Part shown: piece after piece, positions 27,340 to 36,161 of the stretch
Layout of the letters: every line of letters begins with the position of its first letter
Numbering within the stretch: the stretch's first letter is position 1
DNA from: a virus
Virus record (IMG/VR): IMGVR_UViG_3300025697_000023
Coordinates: 1 to 64,000 of that record
Length of the DNA stretch: 64,000 nucleotides
Direction: 5' to 3' (one strand)
Position numbers and translations under genes: made by a program
Notes under the pieces: model-generated
The model's database searches: none
The model's input: only the letters and a program-made list of their open reading frames with translations
Told to the model about the DNA's origin: nothing

Positions 27340-27374
27340 TTGTCGAGGGATGGCTGTCTCCCCCGACAATTATT
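27340..27374. terminator. Bidirectional terminator between sigma factor and ParB-like genes
   Basis: TTGTCGAGGGA and TCCCCCGACAA flank an eight-base loop, giving a 10-11-bp stem. Rightward it is followed by TTATTCTT; leftward by AGTTTATT. The position between two convergent genes fits termination in both directions, though the T-runs are weak. Confidence 0.6.
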
Positions 27375-27381
27375 CTTAAGG

Positions 27382-28356
27382 CTATTCTTCTATTCGTATT
27401 CCGTTAGAGATCTCGAGACCTTCTAGAATACCTTTAATACGTGCGCGGTTTACTTGACTCGAGGTACGCTTTAAGCGCTCCTCGAAATGTTGGCACCACT
27501 CTTGACTGATTTTGGGTGTGATCATTTTCATTTCTTTTAAGACAGCAGGAGTGTACTCCGTAGTTATTTCTTCGACTTCTTTCCCTGCCTTTTTATCTGC
27601 TGCAGCTTTCTTGGAACCCTTGGCAACTTTGCCCTTGGGCTTTTCGTCCTTGGCAGCCGCTTTTGCTTCTTTCTTCGCAGTATACTTGTTGAGGCGTTCC
27701 TGCGCTTCTGAAGAATTCAGCTTGTCGTTCATGATAGACTCAAGCAGCTGATTTGCAATATTTGTGTCCCCCTCGTCTTCACTCGAGAAGTAGGGTGCAA
27801 ACATTCGAGCATGCGTAGGCGTGAGATTTTCTTTCTTGACTTCGTTTTGCCATTTAACCGGTAACTTGAAAATAGAAAGGCGATGACTAACGAAGGCTTC
27901 TTTTACTCCAAAATCTTTGGCGATTTCAGTGCTCTTTGCCCCCTGTTCAACTAGCTTATTGTAGACCAGCCCTTTTTCGTAGTCCGTGTTGTCTTTACGT
28001 TGTGAGTTAATAATAGTGGAATCTCGAAGATCAGTAGTTGCATTCTTTTCTTCTTTACTGACGTCTACAAACACGTTTGCTTCTTTAGCTCCTAGATCCT
28101 TAAGTGCTGCATAACGGCGTCGTCCATCTTTTAAGATGTATTTTCCAGCCTTGGTAGGATGGGCACGAACGACGAGAGGAGCTAGCAGTCCCCGAGCTTT
28201 AATCGACTGTATAAGCTCACTAATATTTCCAATCTTTTCTCTGTTCCAGTCGTCTGAGAAAATAATATCCGAGAGTTTTACGACGGTAGGAACAACTGAA
28301 ACTTTTTCAGCCTTGGACGAAGGCGTAGCCTTCTCTTTTTGGGTAGGTTCGGTCAT
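27382..28356 (-). CDS. ParB-like protein
   Basis: 324 residues. The ParB/Sulfiredoxin-like N-domain is seen from PLVVRAHPTKAGKYILKDGRRRYAALKDLG (about 60-95, with the GRRRYAA signature), followed by a helix-turn-helix-type region (STEIAKDFGVKEAFVSHRL near 143). A Lys/Ala-rich low-complexity stretch (about 225-262) precedes a helical C-terminal part. It may bind specific DNA sites; ParB-fold proteins in phages act in partition, transcription control or as nucleases. It is the last gene of the leftward operon that starts at the helicase. There is no ParA in the window. Confidence 0.82.
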   Translation of the reverse strand: MTEPTQKEKATPSSKAEKVSVVPTVVKLSDIIFSDDWNREKIGNISELIQSIKARGLLAPLVVRAHPTKAGKYILKDGRRRYAALKDLGAKEANVFVDVSKEEKNATTDLRDSTIINSQRKDNTDYEKGLVYNKLVEQGAKSTEIAKDFGVKEAFVSHRLSIFKLPVKWQNEVKKENLTPTHARMFAPYFSSEDEGDTNIANQLLESIMNDKLNSSEAQERLNKYTAKKEAKAAAKDEKPKGKVAKGSKKAAADKKAGKEVEEITTEYTPAVLKEMKMITPKISQEWCQHFEERLKRTSSQVNRARIKGILEGLEISNGIRIEE

Positions 28357-28374
28357 TGCGTTTTCTCCTGTAGG

Positions 28375-28593
28375 TTAGTTGTCTAGCGAAAGCTCGCGTA
28401 AAAACGCGCTCTTGTTGACACGATGCATTTGCAGATTCTTAGGTAAGGTGTTGCCCAGTATTTCTCCCAGTAAGTGATACAACTCAAGAGAGAGAGGCAC
28501 CAGGCTTTCTTCAGAATTAAAGACAAGCATATACAGCGCAGAGATAGACTCAAGTTTTGCTTCGTCTGAGGGTATTTTCCGTAGCTTAGTCAT
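28375..28593 (-). CDS. Small unknown protein (72 aa)
   Basis: The ATG at 28593 overlaps the stop region of the preceding zinc-ribbon gene, so I choose it over an in-frame ATG eight codons upstream. The product is a Leu-rich helical protein (ALYMLVFNSEESLVPLSLEL, then LGEILGNTLPK). No family is recognised. It ends 18 bases before the ParB-like gene. Confidence 0.6.
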   Translation of the reverse strand: MTKLRKIPSDEAKLESISALYMLVFNSEESLVPLSLELYHLLGEILGNTLPKNLQMHRVNKSAFLRELSLDN

Positions 28594-28750
28594 GTTTTTC
28601 AAAAGGTTCCGTCCCATGTACAGGACATTTGTCTACACCTGTTTTTGTTTGGTCCTCAAGAGGTGAGTCACAAACAGGACACGTGTCTTTACCTTTTTTA
28701 TCTTTGGCTACTTTCTTACGACCCTGCTCCTCTACACCGTATTTTTCCAT
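28586..28750 (-). CDS. Small zinc-ribbon protein (54 aa)
   Basis: This short gene begins MEKYGVEEQGRKKVAKDKK and carries CPVCDSPLE and CPVHGTEP, a C-x2-C plus C-x2-H zinc site about 17 residues apart. AAAGGA lies nine bases before the ATG. Its end overlaps the start of the next gene by eight bases. It fits neatly between its neighbours, which supports it as a real gene despite its size. Function unknown; a nucleic-acid or protein adaptor is possible. Confidence 0.75.
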   Translation of the reverse strand: MEKYGVEEQGRKKVAKDKKGKDTCPVCDSPLEDQTKTGVDKCPVHGTEPFEKHD

Positions 28751-28754
28751 CGAA

Positions 28755-29087
28755 CTAATCCTTTTTCTTGTCGAGATGAATTTCGTCTACAAGTTGTAAT
28801 ACTCGAGCTTCACATCCGTTGCCGCCCCTACTACGTTTTTCGTCGGGACCACAAAGAGAAATTTTGTCCTGAATAGTGAGTTGACCGTCTACAACTGAAA
28901 TTGTAATCACTGCTGGGAAATGCTTGCTATCGGCATCCCAAATTTCTCTAACTATGCTGGTAATTTGTTCTACCGTTGCTTCCGTTGTTTTACGTTCTTC
29001 GATACATTCCACGAGTTCATCGTGAGAAACATGAAGAGAATCCGAGCGACCGCATCGGTCACACTTGTTAGTAATTTCGACTGACAT
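28755..29087 (-). CDS. Unknown protein with an N-terminal Cys pair (110 aa)
   Basis: It starts MSVEITNKCDRCGRSD, a zinc-knuckle-like pair, with a further Cys pair in LCGPDEKRSRGGNGCEA. The centre is a helix then beta strands. It ends five bases before the small zinc-ribbon gene. No family is recognised; binding of nucleic acid or a protein partner is a guess from the Cys arrangement. Confidence 0.65.
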   Translation of the reverse strand: MSVEITNKCDRCGRSDSLHVSHDELVECIEERKTTEATVEQITSIVREIWDADSKHFPAVITISVVDGQLTIQDKISLCGPDEKRSRGGNGCEARVLQLVDEIHLDKKKD

Positions 29088-29089
29088 GC

Positions 29090-30268
29090 TTATTTCATTG
29101 CCTCCTTGAGTCGTTGCGTTGTTTCTGGTCCAGGAATTCCATCTTCCTTTATCTTATCATCTTCGTGTTCACTGTTCCACTTTGCTTGAAAAATTATGAG
29201 TGCCTGTTTAGTCTTGGATCCGAATTTACCGTCAGTTGCCAAACGTGTCCCTTGCATATTAAGAGCTTCTTGTACCTCTCTAATACCCCAAACTTCGGAA
29301 TCATCTTTATCAGGGTCGTCATCATGCGTAGGTGTCTCGTCCCCGTAGCTGGGGTTAACGCTCTCGTCCCACTCTAGACCACCCCAAAGGTCACCTACCT
29401 CATCTTCTAGGGTGTCCCAGTAACGGGTAATGAAGTCATGCTCTAATATTGGGATCGTGTTATAGGCGGCGTCATTAACATCGTCAAAGGGCCACAAGGG
29501 TCCCATATCAGTTTTGTGTTTACGCCAATCAGTATGTTGACTCATTCGCGCACGATCCAGACGTCCAGGTAATGCCGCAATAATAATACGTTTGAGTTTA
29601 ATATTGTTAATTATCTGGGTAGTAGGGTATGGCTGCATAATTTTGACGCCCCGATAGGGGTCCCCCAATCGAACCGGAGGAAGTTTGTCTATTAATTCCC
29701 TGGGTATTTCTCGAGCCCAAAAATGCCAGGTTTCTTTTCCCCGCGCATTCTTCCTCATTTCAATCTTCCCGGCATTTACCATCTCGATAGAGATAGAATC
29801 GGAGTTACGACGGGGTTCATGCCACGCACCGTCCTCAAGAGGAATAATATAGAAAGGAAGTCCGCTATACCCGTGTACAAAATGAGTAGACGCTCCGTTA
29901 TACTTAAGAGTGCCGTCTTTCTTTTTTTTGGTCTTGTTTGAGCTGAACCACGAGAGAGTAGACTGATGACTAATCCCCGCAGTAAAGTGGTCTACCCACC
30001 AGAGGTGTTCCTTGGAGGATAAGCGCCCTCTAGTTTTTTGTTTCGTAGGGTAATACTTAACAAGTCCGGGCATACGCTCTTTGATTCGTTTATGGGTATC
30101 CAGGAATAAACAATCTAAACAGTATACTGCTTCAGCTTGTGAAAGAACTGCGGTACCCGCTTTTTCCCAAAGCTTAAGGAACTCATCATGAGCTTTCTGT
30201 CCTTCTTTAGCTACTAAGGCCCAGAATTCTTTAGTCGACAATTCCGCCCAGCTTTTTGCGTTCATCAT
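29090..30268 (-). CDS. N-acetylmuramoyl-L-alanine amidase-type endolysin with peptidoglycan-binding domain
   Basis: 392 residues from the ATG at 30268, whose ATGA overlaps the stop of the upstream gene and has AAAGGT before it. The catalytic part has [10 protein letters not shown] (zinc His), [25 protein letters not shown] and [18 protein letters not shown] (second zinc His and catalytic Lys), matching the amidase_2 (T7 lysozyme-like) fold. The C-terminal ~65 residues, [20 protein letters not shown]...[10 protein letters not shown]...[12 protein letters not shown], are a PG_binding_1 repeat. It would cleave cell-wall peptidoglycan at lysis. A helical N-terminal extension of ~90 residues is unusual. 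No signal peptide. Confidence 0.85.
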   Translation of the reverse strand: MMNAKSWAELSTKEFWALVAKEGQKAHDEFLKLWEKAGTAVLSQAEAVYCLDCLFLDTHKRIKERMPGLVKYYPTKQKTRGRLSSKEHLWWVDHFTAGISHQSTLSWFSSNKTKKKKDGTLKYNGASTHFVHGYSGLPFYIIPLEDGAWHEPRRNSDSISIEMVNAGKIEMRKNARGKETWHFWAREIPRELIDKLPPVRLGDPYRGVKIMQPYPTTQIINNIKLKRIIIAALPGRLDRARMSQHTDWRKHKTDMGPLWPFDDVNDAAYNTIPILEHDFITRYWDTLEDEVGDLWGGLEWDESVNPSYGDETPTHDDDPDKDDSEVWGIREVQEALNMQGTRLATDGKFGSKTKQALIIFQAKWNSEHEDDKIKEDGIPGPETTQRLKEAMK

Positions 30269-31152
30269 TTTGGACCTTTGCATAGGTCGTAGTACCCGCA
30301 CCATTTTGGGGTACAGACCCAGTTAGTAAGGGTCGGGTCACAACGTGGAAAGTTTCCCTTTTTGATAAGATCAACCACTTGTTCCATATCCTCTACCAGG
30401 ATGCGTTTATCGGTTAACGTTCGTGTTGTCTTTCTAGGTTTATAGTGGGTTCCACTTTTCTGGTCAAGTAAGAAGTCAAAACGCCCACGAGTTGTGCGCT
30501 CCACGATAGTATAAAGTGTAATCTGAGATGATTCTCTGATTTTAGCTTCTGGCCACATACGTCCTGTAGTCTTTAAATCCGATACAACCTCTACCTCAGG
30601 AGGAGGCTGTTCCGGGTCATCATCTACTGTATATTCTCCAGGAACAGAATCTATAAGATCGATAACACCTATGACAGGAACCGTACCTATTTTTACTGCA
30701 AAAGTTTTTTCGGCTGCAATCGGTTTGATTTTGGGAACAGCATCAGTATAGTAGACTTGAAAATTAGAGATTGTTCTTACCTTAACAAAATCCGGTTTGA
30801 CTTCTTCTCCATTGATAGTCCAGTCTTCAACCTTTTTTGCTTCTTTATCAAATATCTCGGACACATGTTGTGATGCCTCTCCGAGACTCATCAACTTTCC
30901 AGTTTCAATCGTATGTAAGTGAACAACTTCTGCTCCCGCGTGAATTGAACTTCCTTTTATTAACGCAATTCCCGGAGGTTTCTTTAACTCTTGAAGGTAC
31001 GCGTACATATATTGACGGGGACATTTACGGTAGGTATTAAACTGAGAATTAGAAAAAACTTTACGCGGTAATCCTTCATCTACAAACTGGTCTTCTGCTA
31101 CAGGGTAAATAAATTGGCGCCCACTAGGGTGGGGTTTAGGCTTGTTCATAAT
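30265..31152 (-). CDS. Cas4/RecB-like PD-(D/E)XK nuclease, second copy
   Basis: 295 residues from the ATG at 31152 (GGAGGA upstream). [51 protein letters not shown] (catalytic Asp and Lys) and the C-terminal [12 protein letters not shown] are the same pattern as the nuclease at 24228, with a probable four-Cys iron-sulfur site. Two such enzymes in one phage suggest different roles, for example recombination versus host DNA breakdown or defence evasion; sequence alone does not decide. It lies between a small acidic protein and the endolysin. Confidence 0.85.
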   Translation of the reverse strand: MMNKPKPHPSGRQFIYPVAEDQFVDEGLPRKVFSNSQFNTYRKCPRQYMYAYLQELKKPPGIALIKGSSIHAGAEVVHLHTIETGKLMSLGEASQHVSEIFDKEAKKVEDWTINGEEVKPDFVKVRTISNFQVYYTDAVPKIKPIAAEKTFAVKIGTVPVIGVIDLIDSVPGEYTVDDDPEQPPPEVEVVSDLKTTGRMWPEAKIRESSQITLYTIVERTTRGRFDFLLDQKSGTHYKPRKTTRTLTDKRILVEDMEQVVDLIKKGNFPRCDPTLTNWVCTPKWCGYYDLCKGPK

Positions 31153-31186
31153 AATGCCGTCCTCCAAGAGTTATAGGTTTTGAAAA

Positions 31187-31273
31187 TTAGGTCTCCTTGT
31201 TTTGCGTTTTGACATAATCTTTTTCCGCGACTTTAGCCACGGGTAGTTTACCGGTTACGGCTTCGTATTTCAT
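31187..31273 (-). CDS. Possible micro-ORF (28 aa)
   Basis: A 28-codon frame beginning MKYEAVTGKLPVAKVAEKD overlaps the end of the upstream gene in another frame and fills the only gap in this operon. Its ATG is nine bases after GGAGAA, though that site also serves as coding sequence. Content is hydrophilic. It may be real but could be chance. Confidence 0.3.
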   Translation of the reverse strand: MKYEAVTGKLPVAKVAEKDYVKTQNKET

Positions 31274-31664
31274 CTTGGCTCATTTCTCCTGGTTGGTCGT
31301 ACGTTGCTCCGGCAGGAAGGAAATCCGCAGGTACTTCTGCAGGGTTCTCGGGCACAATACCTGCACCCCCACCCGTTTGTGTAAGTTCTTGACTTTGTCC
31401 CAGCATGTTAGCTATTTCCTTAACTCCATTGACTTCAGACATAGGTTTTTCAGCCTCGGGTTCCAAGCTGGGAATAGACTCAGCAGGTACTACAGGCGAT
31501 AGCTTACATCCTTTTTTTATTTGAATAATTTGGTCTAAATTCAGGTTGCAGATTTCTATACTAAACGGGTCTGCTGTAATGTTAAGATCTTCGGAGGAAA
31601 TATCTTGGCCTAATTGTTGCTCCAGCATTTTAACGACTTCGTCATACTCCAATGTTAGCTTCAT
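31248..31664 (-). CDS. Small acidic protein, function unknown (138 aa)
   Basis: The ATG at 31664 has CTGGAGGAATC before it and overlaps the end of the helicase gene. The N-terminal half looks folded (LTLEYDEVVKMLEQQLGQD, FSIEICNLNLDQIIQIKKG). The C-terminal half is Pro/Glu/Gly-rich and probably disordered. No family is recognised. It may be an accessory factor of the helicase, with which it is translationally coupled. Confidence 0.65.
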   Translation of the reverse strand: MKLTLEYDEVVKMLEQQLGQDISSEDLNITADPFSIEICNLNLDQIIQIKKGCKLSPVVPAESIPSLEPEAEKPMSEVNGVKEIANMLGQSQELTQTGGGAGIVPENPAEVPADFLPAGATYDQPGEMSQDEIRSRNR

Positions 31665-33697
31665 GATTCCTCCAGTTTTGGGTAAACACACGTTGCTTTA
31701 GATACAACTCTCTTAACCGTTGTACTTAAAACACAGTGTTCTGTCCATGGAAGAGTCCCCTTTTCTAAACATTTTTTATATTTTTTACACAGTAAACAAT
31801 TAAGTTTGTGGGTTAACGTGTGGGATATATCTTCTTTTTGCTCCAGGGCTATCAACTGTTGCCGCTCTACCGTGCCGCGAGCACAGAGGGAATAGACTAC
31901 TGTCTTTTCTTTTTGCCCTATACGATAACTTCGACCTAAAGACTGAAGCCAGTCTTCAAGGGAAAACGTACGCCCATACGATATAACGTACTTGGCAGCT
32001 GTCAGCGTAATAACGATCCCCGTCGTAATTTGTCCAAGGTATACCTGTATTTCTGGATTTTCCTGAAACTGTTTCGCTAATGTTTTAATATTTTTTGTTG
32101 TTGTTCCGTCGACTCGAACGTACCGTATCTTCTTTTTAATCAGGAGCGCTTCGATGGTGTCCAGTTCTGCCGTAAAGTTGGCCCAGGTAATTATCTTATG
32201 TCCTCCTGAGAGTAGGTCTTCAAGAAGATCTCCGTAGACATTCAACTTGGGGTTTACGCCGTAATGTTGTTCCTGGCGTCCTGCAGCCTTCACCTGTTGG
32301 ATGCACTTCGGAGTACCTGGAAGAATACCCTCATCCACGCAGGCGCGTACGTGAGGACAGTCGTCACAAATTCTATCATCGATACTATAATAATAAAATC
32401 CGCTGCAAATCTGTAAAAGTTTTGATAACCGAATAGCTCCGTTTTGTAACTCTAGCGGATCTGCGTTAGGGATATCCAGCTTCATATCTTTTACGGCGTA
32501 GTTATAATCTCGCATCTGAGTTTTTGTTAGGTCAAAGTAAACAGTCTCGAATCTTCGAGTAGGAAGATCTACACAATCATCGAGTTTTTTACGGTCGGTG
32601 ATTTGATCAACACGTGCATTTAGTTCATGGAGGTTCTTATACCCGATAACTATGTGTTTATGCCAAGGTGCATAATCCACATGCTTAGTACAGAACTCCT
32701 CCCAAGTGTCCGTGAGCGTGTAGGGCGCAAGAAACTTGAGTTGAGGATAAAGGTCCCGGGGGTCTCCTAAACTAAGAGTACCGGTCAACTCGTAACGTCT
32801 GGCTGCATAGGCGGATAACCGTAAACATACTTTGGTACGTTGGCTATAAAGCTGTTTTATCCTGTGAGACTCATCAGCAACAATTACGTCATACGGGATT
32901 TCTGAGAGCCACTGAATATTATCGGTTCGAAGTTCGGAAACTTCCAGTCCGATATCGCGTACCTTGCGGCCCTTTACCCACTCCTCAGTCAAGCGTTTTT
33001 GTTCTATCGTACTGTTGAGCCGCATGAGGTATTTTTTGAGAGTATCTGTGGGGTATTGGTTAACTGCGTGACAAATTTTGCTAACAGCAGGGGAAAGATA
33101 GGGGATACCGTAGAGACGTGCAGTGTCGTAGGAAGTAACAATTAAATCTGCGTCCGAGGTTTCAACAAGCTTTTCAAATTTGGCTTTCCTAGATTTTCCG
33201 AGGATCGAAACTATCTTAAGTTGCCCTTCTGAGAAGGTGTTTACTTCCTCAACCCAGTTCTCGACGCCCACAAAAGGACAAAGAACAAGGGCACGCTGTC
33301 CTTTGAGCATCAGCATTAAGTCTATGATAATCTTAGTTTTTCCTGTCCCCATTTCCCAATTAAGAACATAGCGCCAGTTGTGAAGGAGTGTTTCGAGCCC
33401 GTGAGTCTGGTGCTCGTAACTAGAGACCGGGAACTTAGTAGAAGCAACTCGTTCCTTAATCTTCTCTACGTCGGTAATCTCTGCCGCCCAGACAGCGGCT
33501 TCTTCACTGTAAGTAATTTTAGGGTAGACCTTAAGTACGTCGTGCTGTACTTTTTGTATGAACGGTGGAAATGCAGGGAACAGCCAGCGCTTGTATTGCT
33601 TTTGGTAGGTCGCGCCGTACACCCGTTTCCACTCAGGAGATTCATCCTGGACAATAAACACAGGAGTTTTACCGAGGTGTTCTAATGTTACTTCCAT
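31661..33697 (-). CDS. SNF2-type DEAD/DEAH helicase with two Cys clusters
   Basis: 678 residues. NWEMGTGKTKIIID (motif I, near 114), IVTSYDTARL, VIVADESHRIKQL (motif II, DESH, near 273), LTGTLSLGDPRD (motif III), KIITWANFTAELD (motif IV) and LQSLGRSYRIGQKEKTVVYSL (motif VI) place it in the SNF2/SWI2 branch of superfamily 2. Two Cys clusters have the same spacing C-x2-C-x5-C-x11-C: CDDC...PGTPKC near 445 and CLLC...PWTEHC near 644. They could be zinc or iron-sulfur sites. Likely work is DNA translocation in replication, repair or transcription. It is the first gene of the 33.7-27.4 kb leftward operon, with AAGGGA before the ATG. Confidence 0.9.
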   Translation of the reverse strand: MEVTLEHLGKTPVFIVQDESPEWKRVYGATYQKQYKRWLFPAFPPFIQKVQHDVLKVYPKITYSEEAAVWAAEITDVEKIKERVASTKFPVSSYEHQTHGLETLLHNWRYVLNWEMGTGKTKIIIDLMLMLKGQRALVLCPFVGVENWVEEVNTFSEGQLKIVSILGKSRKAKFEKLVETSDADLIVTSYDTARLYGIPYLSPAVSKICHAVNQYPTDTLKKYLMRLNSTIEQKRLTEEWVKGRKVRDIGLEVSELRTDNIQWLSEIPYDVIVADESHRIKQLYSQRTKVCLRLSAYAARRYELTGTLSLGDPRDLYPQLKFLAPYTLTDTWEEFCTKHVDYAPWHKHIVIGYKNLHELNARVDQITDRKKLDDCVDLPTRRFETVYFDLTKTQMRDYNYAVKDMKLDIPNADPLELQNGAIRLSKLLQICSGFYYYSIDDRICDDCPHVRACVDEGILPGTPKCIQQVKAAGRQEQHYGVNPKLNVYGDLLEDLLSGGHKIITWANFTAELDTIEALLIKKKIRYVRVDGTTTKNIKTLAKQFQENPEIQVYLGQITTGIVITLTAAKYVISYGRTFSLEDWLQSLGRSYRIGQKEKTVVYSLCARGTVERQQLIALEQKEDISHTLTHKLNCLLCKKYKKCLEKGTLPWTEHCVLSTTVKRVVSKATCVYPKLEES

Positions 33698-33755
33698 TTG
33701 CTTCCCTTTAGCAGTAATATTTGATAAGGTATAGAAGTTATTAAAGGATAAAAAT

Positions 33756-35489
33756 ATGTCAACGTTGTCAAATATGACCAGCGGATCTTCTACGGGTGGT
33801 GCAGGTATTCATGCAAACCCTCACAGGACGTTTCTACAGACGATAACACCGCGTAGACTCAAGGAACTTTTCCTCTGGACAGAGTACCTTTTTTATAACA
33901 GCGCCCATGTTTACGCCGCACTTAGAAAGTTCGGCGAATACCCCATCACAGAAGTTACTTATAGTACCACTAATAAATCACTAAGAAAAAAACATAAGCA
34001 TTTGCTGGAAAATGTTATCCGTGTTCGCGAGCTGCTCATCATGACTACTCTGGATAAGTACGTCTACGGTAACGCCTTCATGAGTATGTACCAGCCGTTT
34101 ATTCGTTACCTGAAGTGTGATCGCTGCAGTACTCTTACAAATATTCAGCACATAGAGTACACCTTCAATCTTTCCAAGCTGACGTTCAAATATAAGTGTG
34201 GAAATTGTGACGCTAACGTAATTGTAGGAGAGGAAAATATTCAGGATCGCAAGGTTATGCTTGCTAAGCAGGTGAATTTCATCCGCTGGGATCCCAAGAT
34301 GATGGATATTGATTACAACCCGATGACGGGTACTTCTATCTATTACTATAAGATTCCACCAGACGTAGTACAGCGGGTGCAGCAGGGACATAAAGCACTT
34401 ATTGATACGCTACCCCTCGGGTTTATTAAGGCTATCAAAGAAAATAAAAAGTTCAAATTTGCCAAGGATGCTATTTTTCATATTAAGACTGCGGGTCCTG
34501 CGGGAGTGAATCCTCAGTGGGGACTACCTCCTCTTATTTCGGCTATTCAGCTTTTCCATTTTACTGCTGTCTTACGTAAAAGTAATGAAGCCATCGCGCT
34601 TGATCACCTTGTACCCTGGCGTATTTTATCCCCGGCACAGCAATCACAACAGGCGGATCCAGTTACTACTATCAGTCTTCAAAACTGGACAACCCGGATG
34701 GATTGGCACCTTAAACAGTACCGCCAAGACCCCTTACATATTATGTATGCGCCTATTCCTGTGAATGTTTCCCAGATTGGTGGCCAGGGTAAAATGCTAC
34801 TTACTCTGGGGGAAGTTCAGGAAGCAGAAAAAAATATTGTAGCAGCCCTCGGGGTTCCTATGGAATTCCTATATGGCGGGCTCACTCGTAGTGGGATGGA
34901 AATTACTTTGCGCCTGATTGAGAACCAACTCGAAACCCATATCAACGATATTAAAGATCTCCTGCAGTGGGTGGATGATGGTTGTTCTAAGTTCCTTGGG
35001 TGGGAACGCATAGGCGTGGACATGAAGCCTTTCCGTATGGTTGATGACGTCTTGCAAAAACAAACGCTCATGCAAATGTGGATGCAGGGGCAACAGTCAG
35101 GAGCACCTGTTATCTCTGACCAGACCATTGCGGAACTAAATCAAGTTGACCTTAACAAAGAAGAAAGCCGAATTAAGCAGGAAACCCTGGATCGTGTGCG
35201 CCAACAGCAAGAGATTCAGCTTGAGATTAATAAAATTCAAAATAACATGGCTACACAGATCATGGTAGACGCGCAGCAAGCTTCCGGAGGTTCCGGGTAC
35301 AATCCTCTGCAAGTTATTTCTGAGGCAGATGCTATAGTAGGGCGCCTTACACAGTTAGATGAAGGCACAAAAAAGAGCGAGCTACATACTCTTCAGATGG
35401 AAGACTATGTGCTCTACGCCGTGGTAGTTCAGCGGCTTGAACATTTTAATAGTTCGCAACAGCGGCAGACAGCCGCGAGTCCGGCATAA
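33756..35489 (+). CDS. Portal protein with an inserted zinc ribbon
   Basis: 577 residues. The portal forms the ring through which DNA enters and leaves the head. Portal-type segments include KYVYGNAFMSMYQPF near 101, FIRWDPKMMDIDYNP, AIFHIKTAGPAG, WGLPPLISAIQLF, and LTLGEVQEAEKNIVAALGVPMEFLYGG near 360 in the stem/clip region. CDRC (121-124) and CGNC (148-151) form a zinc ribbon inserted in the wing. The C-terminal ~100 residues are helical and Gln-rich. AAAGGA precedes the ATG. It opens the long rightward virion block and is divergent from the helicase across 58 bases. Confidence 0.82.
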   Translation: MSTLSNMTSGSSTGGAGIHANPHRTFLQTITPRRLKELFLWTEYLFYNSAHVYAALRKFGEYPITEVTYSTTNKSLRKKHKHLLENVIRVRELLIMTTLDKYVYGNAFMSMYQPFIRYLKCDRCSTLTNIQHIEYTFNLSKLTFKYKCGNCDANVIVGEENIQDRKVMLAKQVNFIRWDPKMMDIDYNPMTGTSIYYYKIPPDVVQRVQQGHKALIDTLPLGFIKAIKENKKFKFAKDAIFHIKTAGPAGVNPQWGLPPLISAIQLFHFTAVLRKSNEAIALDHLVPWRILSPAQQSQQADPVTTISLQNWTTRMDWHLKQYRQDPLHIMYAPIPVNVSQIGGQGKMLLTLGEVQEAEKNIVAALGVPMEFLYGGLTRSGMEITLRLIENQLETHINDIKDLLQWVDDGCSKFLGWERIGVDMKPFRMVDDVLQKQTLMQMWMQGQQSGAPVISDQTIAELNQVDLNKEESRIKQETLDRVRQQQEIQLEINKIQNNMATQIMVDAQQASGGSGYNPLQVISEADAIVGRLTQLDEGTKKSELHTLQMEDYVLYAVVVQRLEHFNSSQQRQTAASPA

Positions 35490-35490
35490 T

Positions 35491-36012
35491 ATGGCACAAG
35501 ACGAATCAACCAAAACGTACGCGGACCTTGCGCTTAAACAAGGACGCCCGTCCATGGCAGAACCTCCCGATGAGTTTGATCTCCCTACCAACAGCGTTTT
35601 TCGTAGCGCCCAAAAGGACATCATAGGGAAAAATGTTAAGCCGGGAAAATCCGGAATTGAGCTTAACTACTTATCTTTTTCCAAGGTTTTTGTTCTTTGG
35701 CGTCCCTGGGACGTATGCGCCCGTTGTGCCGCGGCTCTTAATGACGACAACATTGAGATACGTCTCCCTGATGTTGGTGACTATGTGTGCCCCCACGTAC
35801 AGGAAGCGGAGTTTAAAGTCATAAGAGATAAGTGTCTTTCAGGAGATTTTCTGTTAGACCGTCAAGAATTTTTTAATCTCCGAGACGGCACACGTTGTGT
35901 ACATATCTCATGGCTTGAAGTAGACGCTGAAAAACTTAAGCAACTGGATCAACTTAAAAGAGTTCGTGATAAAATGGATAACATCTTTCCGCATGACCCA
36001 ACCAAAAAATAG
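35491..36012 (+). CDS. Unknown protein after the portal, with Cys/His residues (173 aa)
   Basis: I start it at the ATG at 35491, one base after the portal stop; an earlier in-frame start lies inside the portal gene. It has LSFSKVFVLWRPWDVCARCAA, YVCPHVQEA, DKCLSGDF and CVHISWLEV, so several Cys and His could bind zinc. The C-terminus is a charged helix. Position next to the portal suggests a head-assembly or portal-associated part, but no family is recognised. A terminator follows at once. Confidence 0.65.
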   Translation: MAQDESTKTYADLALKQGRPSMAEPPDEFDLPTNSVFRSAQKDIIGKNVKPGKSGIELNYLSFSKVFVLWRPWDVCARCAAALNDDNIEIRLPDVGDYVCPHVQEAEFKVIRDKCLSGDFLLDRQEFFNLRDGTRCVHISWLEVDAEKLKQLDQLKRVRDKMDNIFPHDPTKK

Positions 36013-36039
36013 AGGGCTGTGCGCCACAACCCTATTTTT
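36013..36039. terminator. Bidirectional intrinsic terminator
   Basis: AGGG-C-TGTG-CGC-CACA-A-CCCT forms an eight-pair stem with one mismatch, starting right after the stop codon at 36010-36012. Rightward it is followed by ATTTTTA; leftward by CTATTTTTTGG. It separates the portal operon from the RNA polymerase operon. Confidence 0.8.
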
Positions 36040-36050
36040 AAAGCTTTCAG

Positions 36051-36089
36051 TTAAAACCCTATCAGAATTCGCAAGAAGACTATTACCAT
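36051..36089 (-). CDS. Possible 12-residue hydrophobic leader peptide on the opposite strand
   Basis: MVIVFLRILIGF is preceded at six bases by a perfect AAAGGAGG and followed, about a dozen bases after its stop codon, by a terminator hairpin with a T-run in this direction. A TTGGTATAAG lies upstream as a weak -10. The unit would give a very short leftward transcript between two rightward operons. It may be an antisense regulator, a tiny membrane peptide or chance; the ribosome site is stronger than that of most neighbours. Confidence 0.35.
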   Translation of the reverse strand: MVIVFLRILIGF

Positions 36090-36129
36090 AAACAACCTCC
36101 TTTCTAGTTTCTTATACCAATAGCTTGCT

Positions 36130-36140
36130 CTATAATTGTC
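36130..36140 (+). promoter_or_regulatory. Candidate promoter element CTATAATTGTC before the RNA polymerase gene
   Basis: It lies 32 bases before the ATG at 36162, downstream of the terminator at 36013, where a new promoter is needed. It matches elements at 12575 and 58898 over CTATAATT plus a following T/C. AGGAG at 36151-36155 is the ribosome binding site. Confidence 0.5.
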
Positions 36141-36161
36141 TTCGAACCCCAGGAGTAGCTC

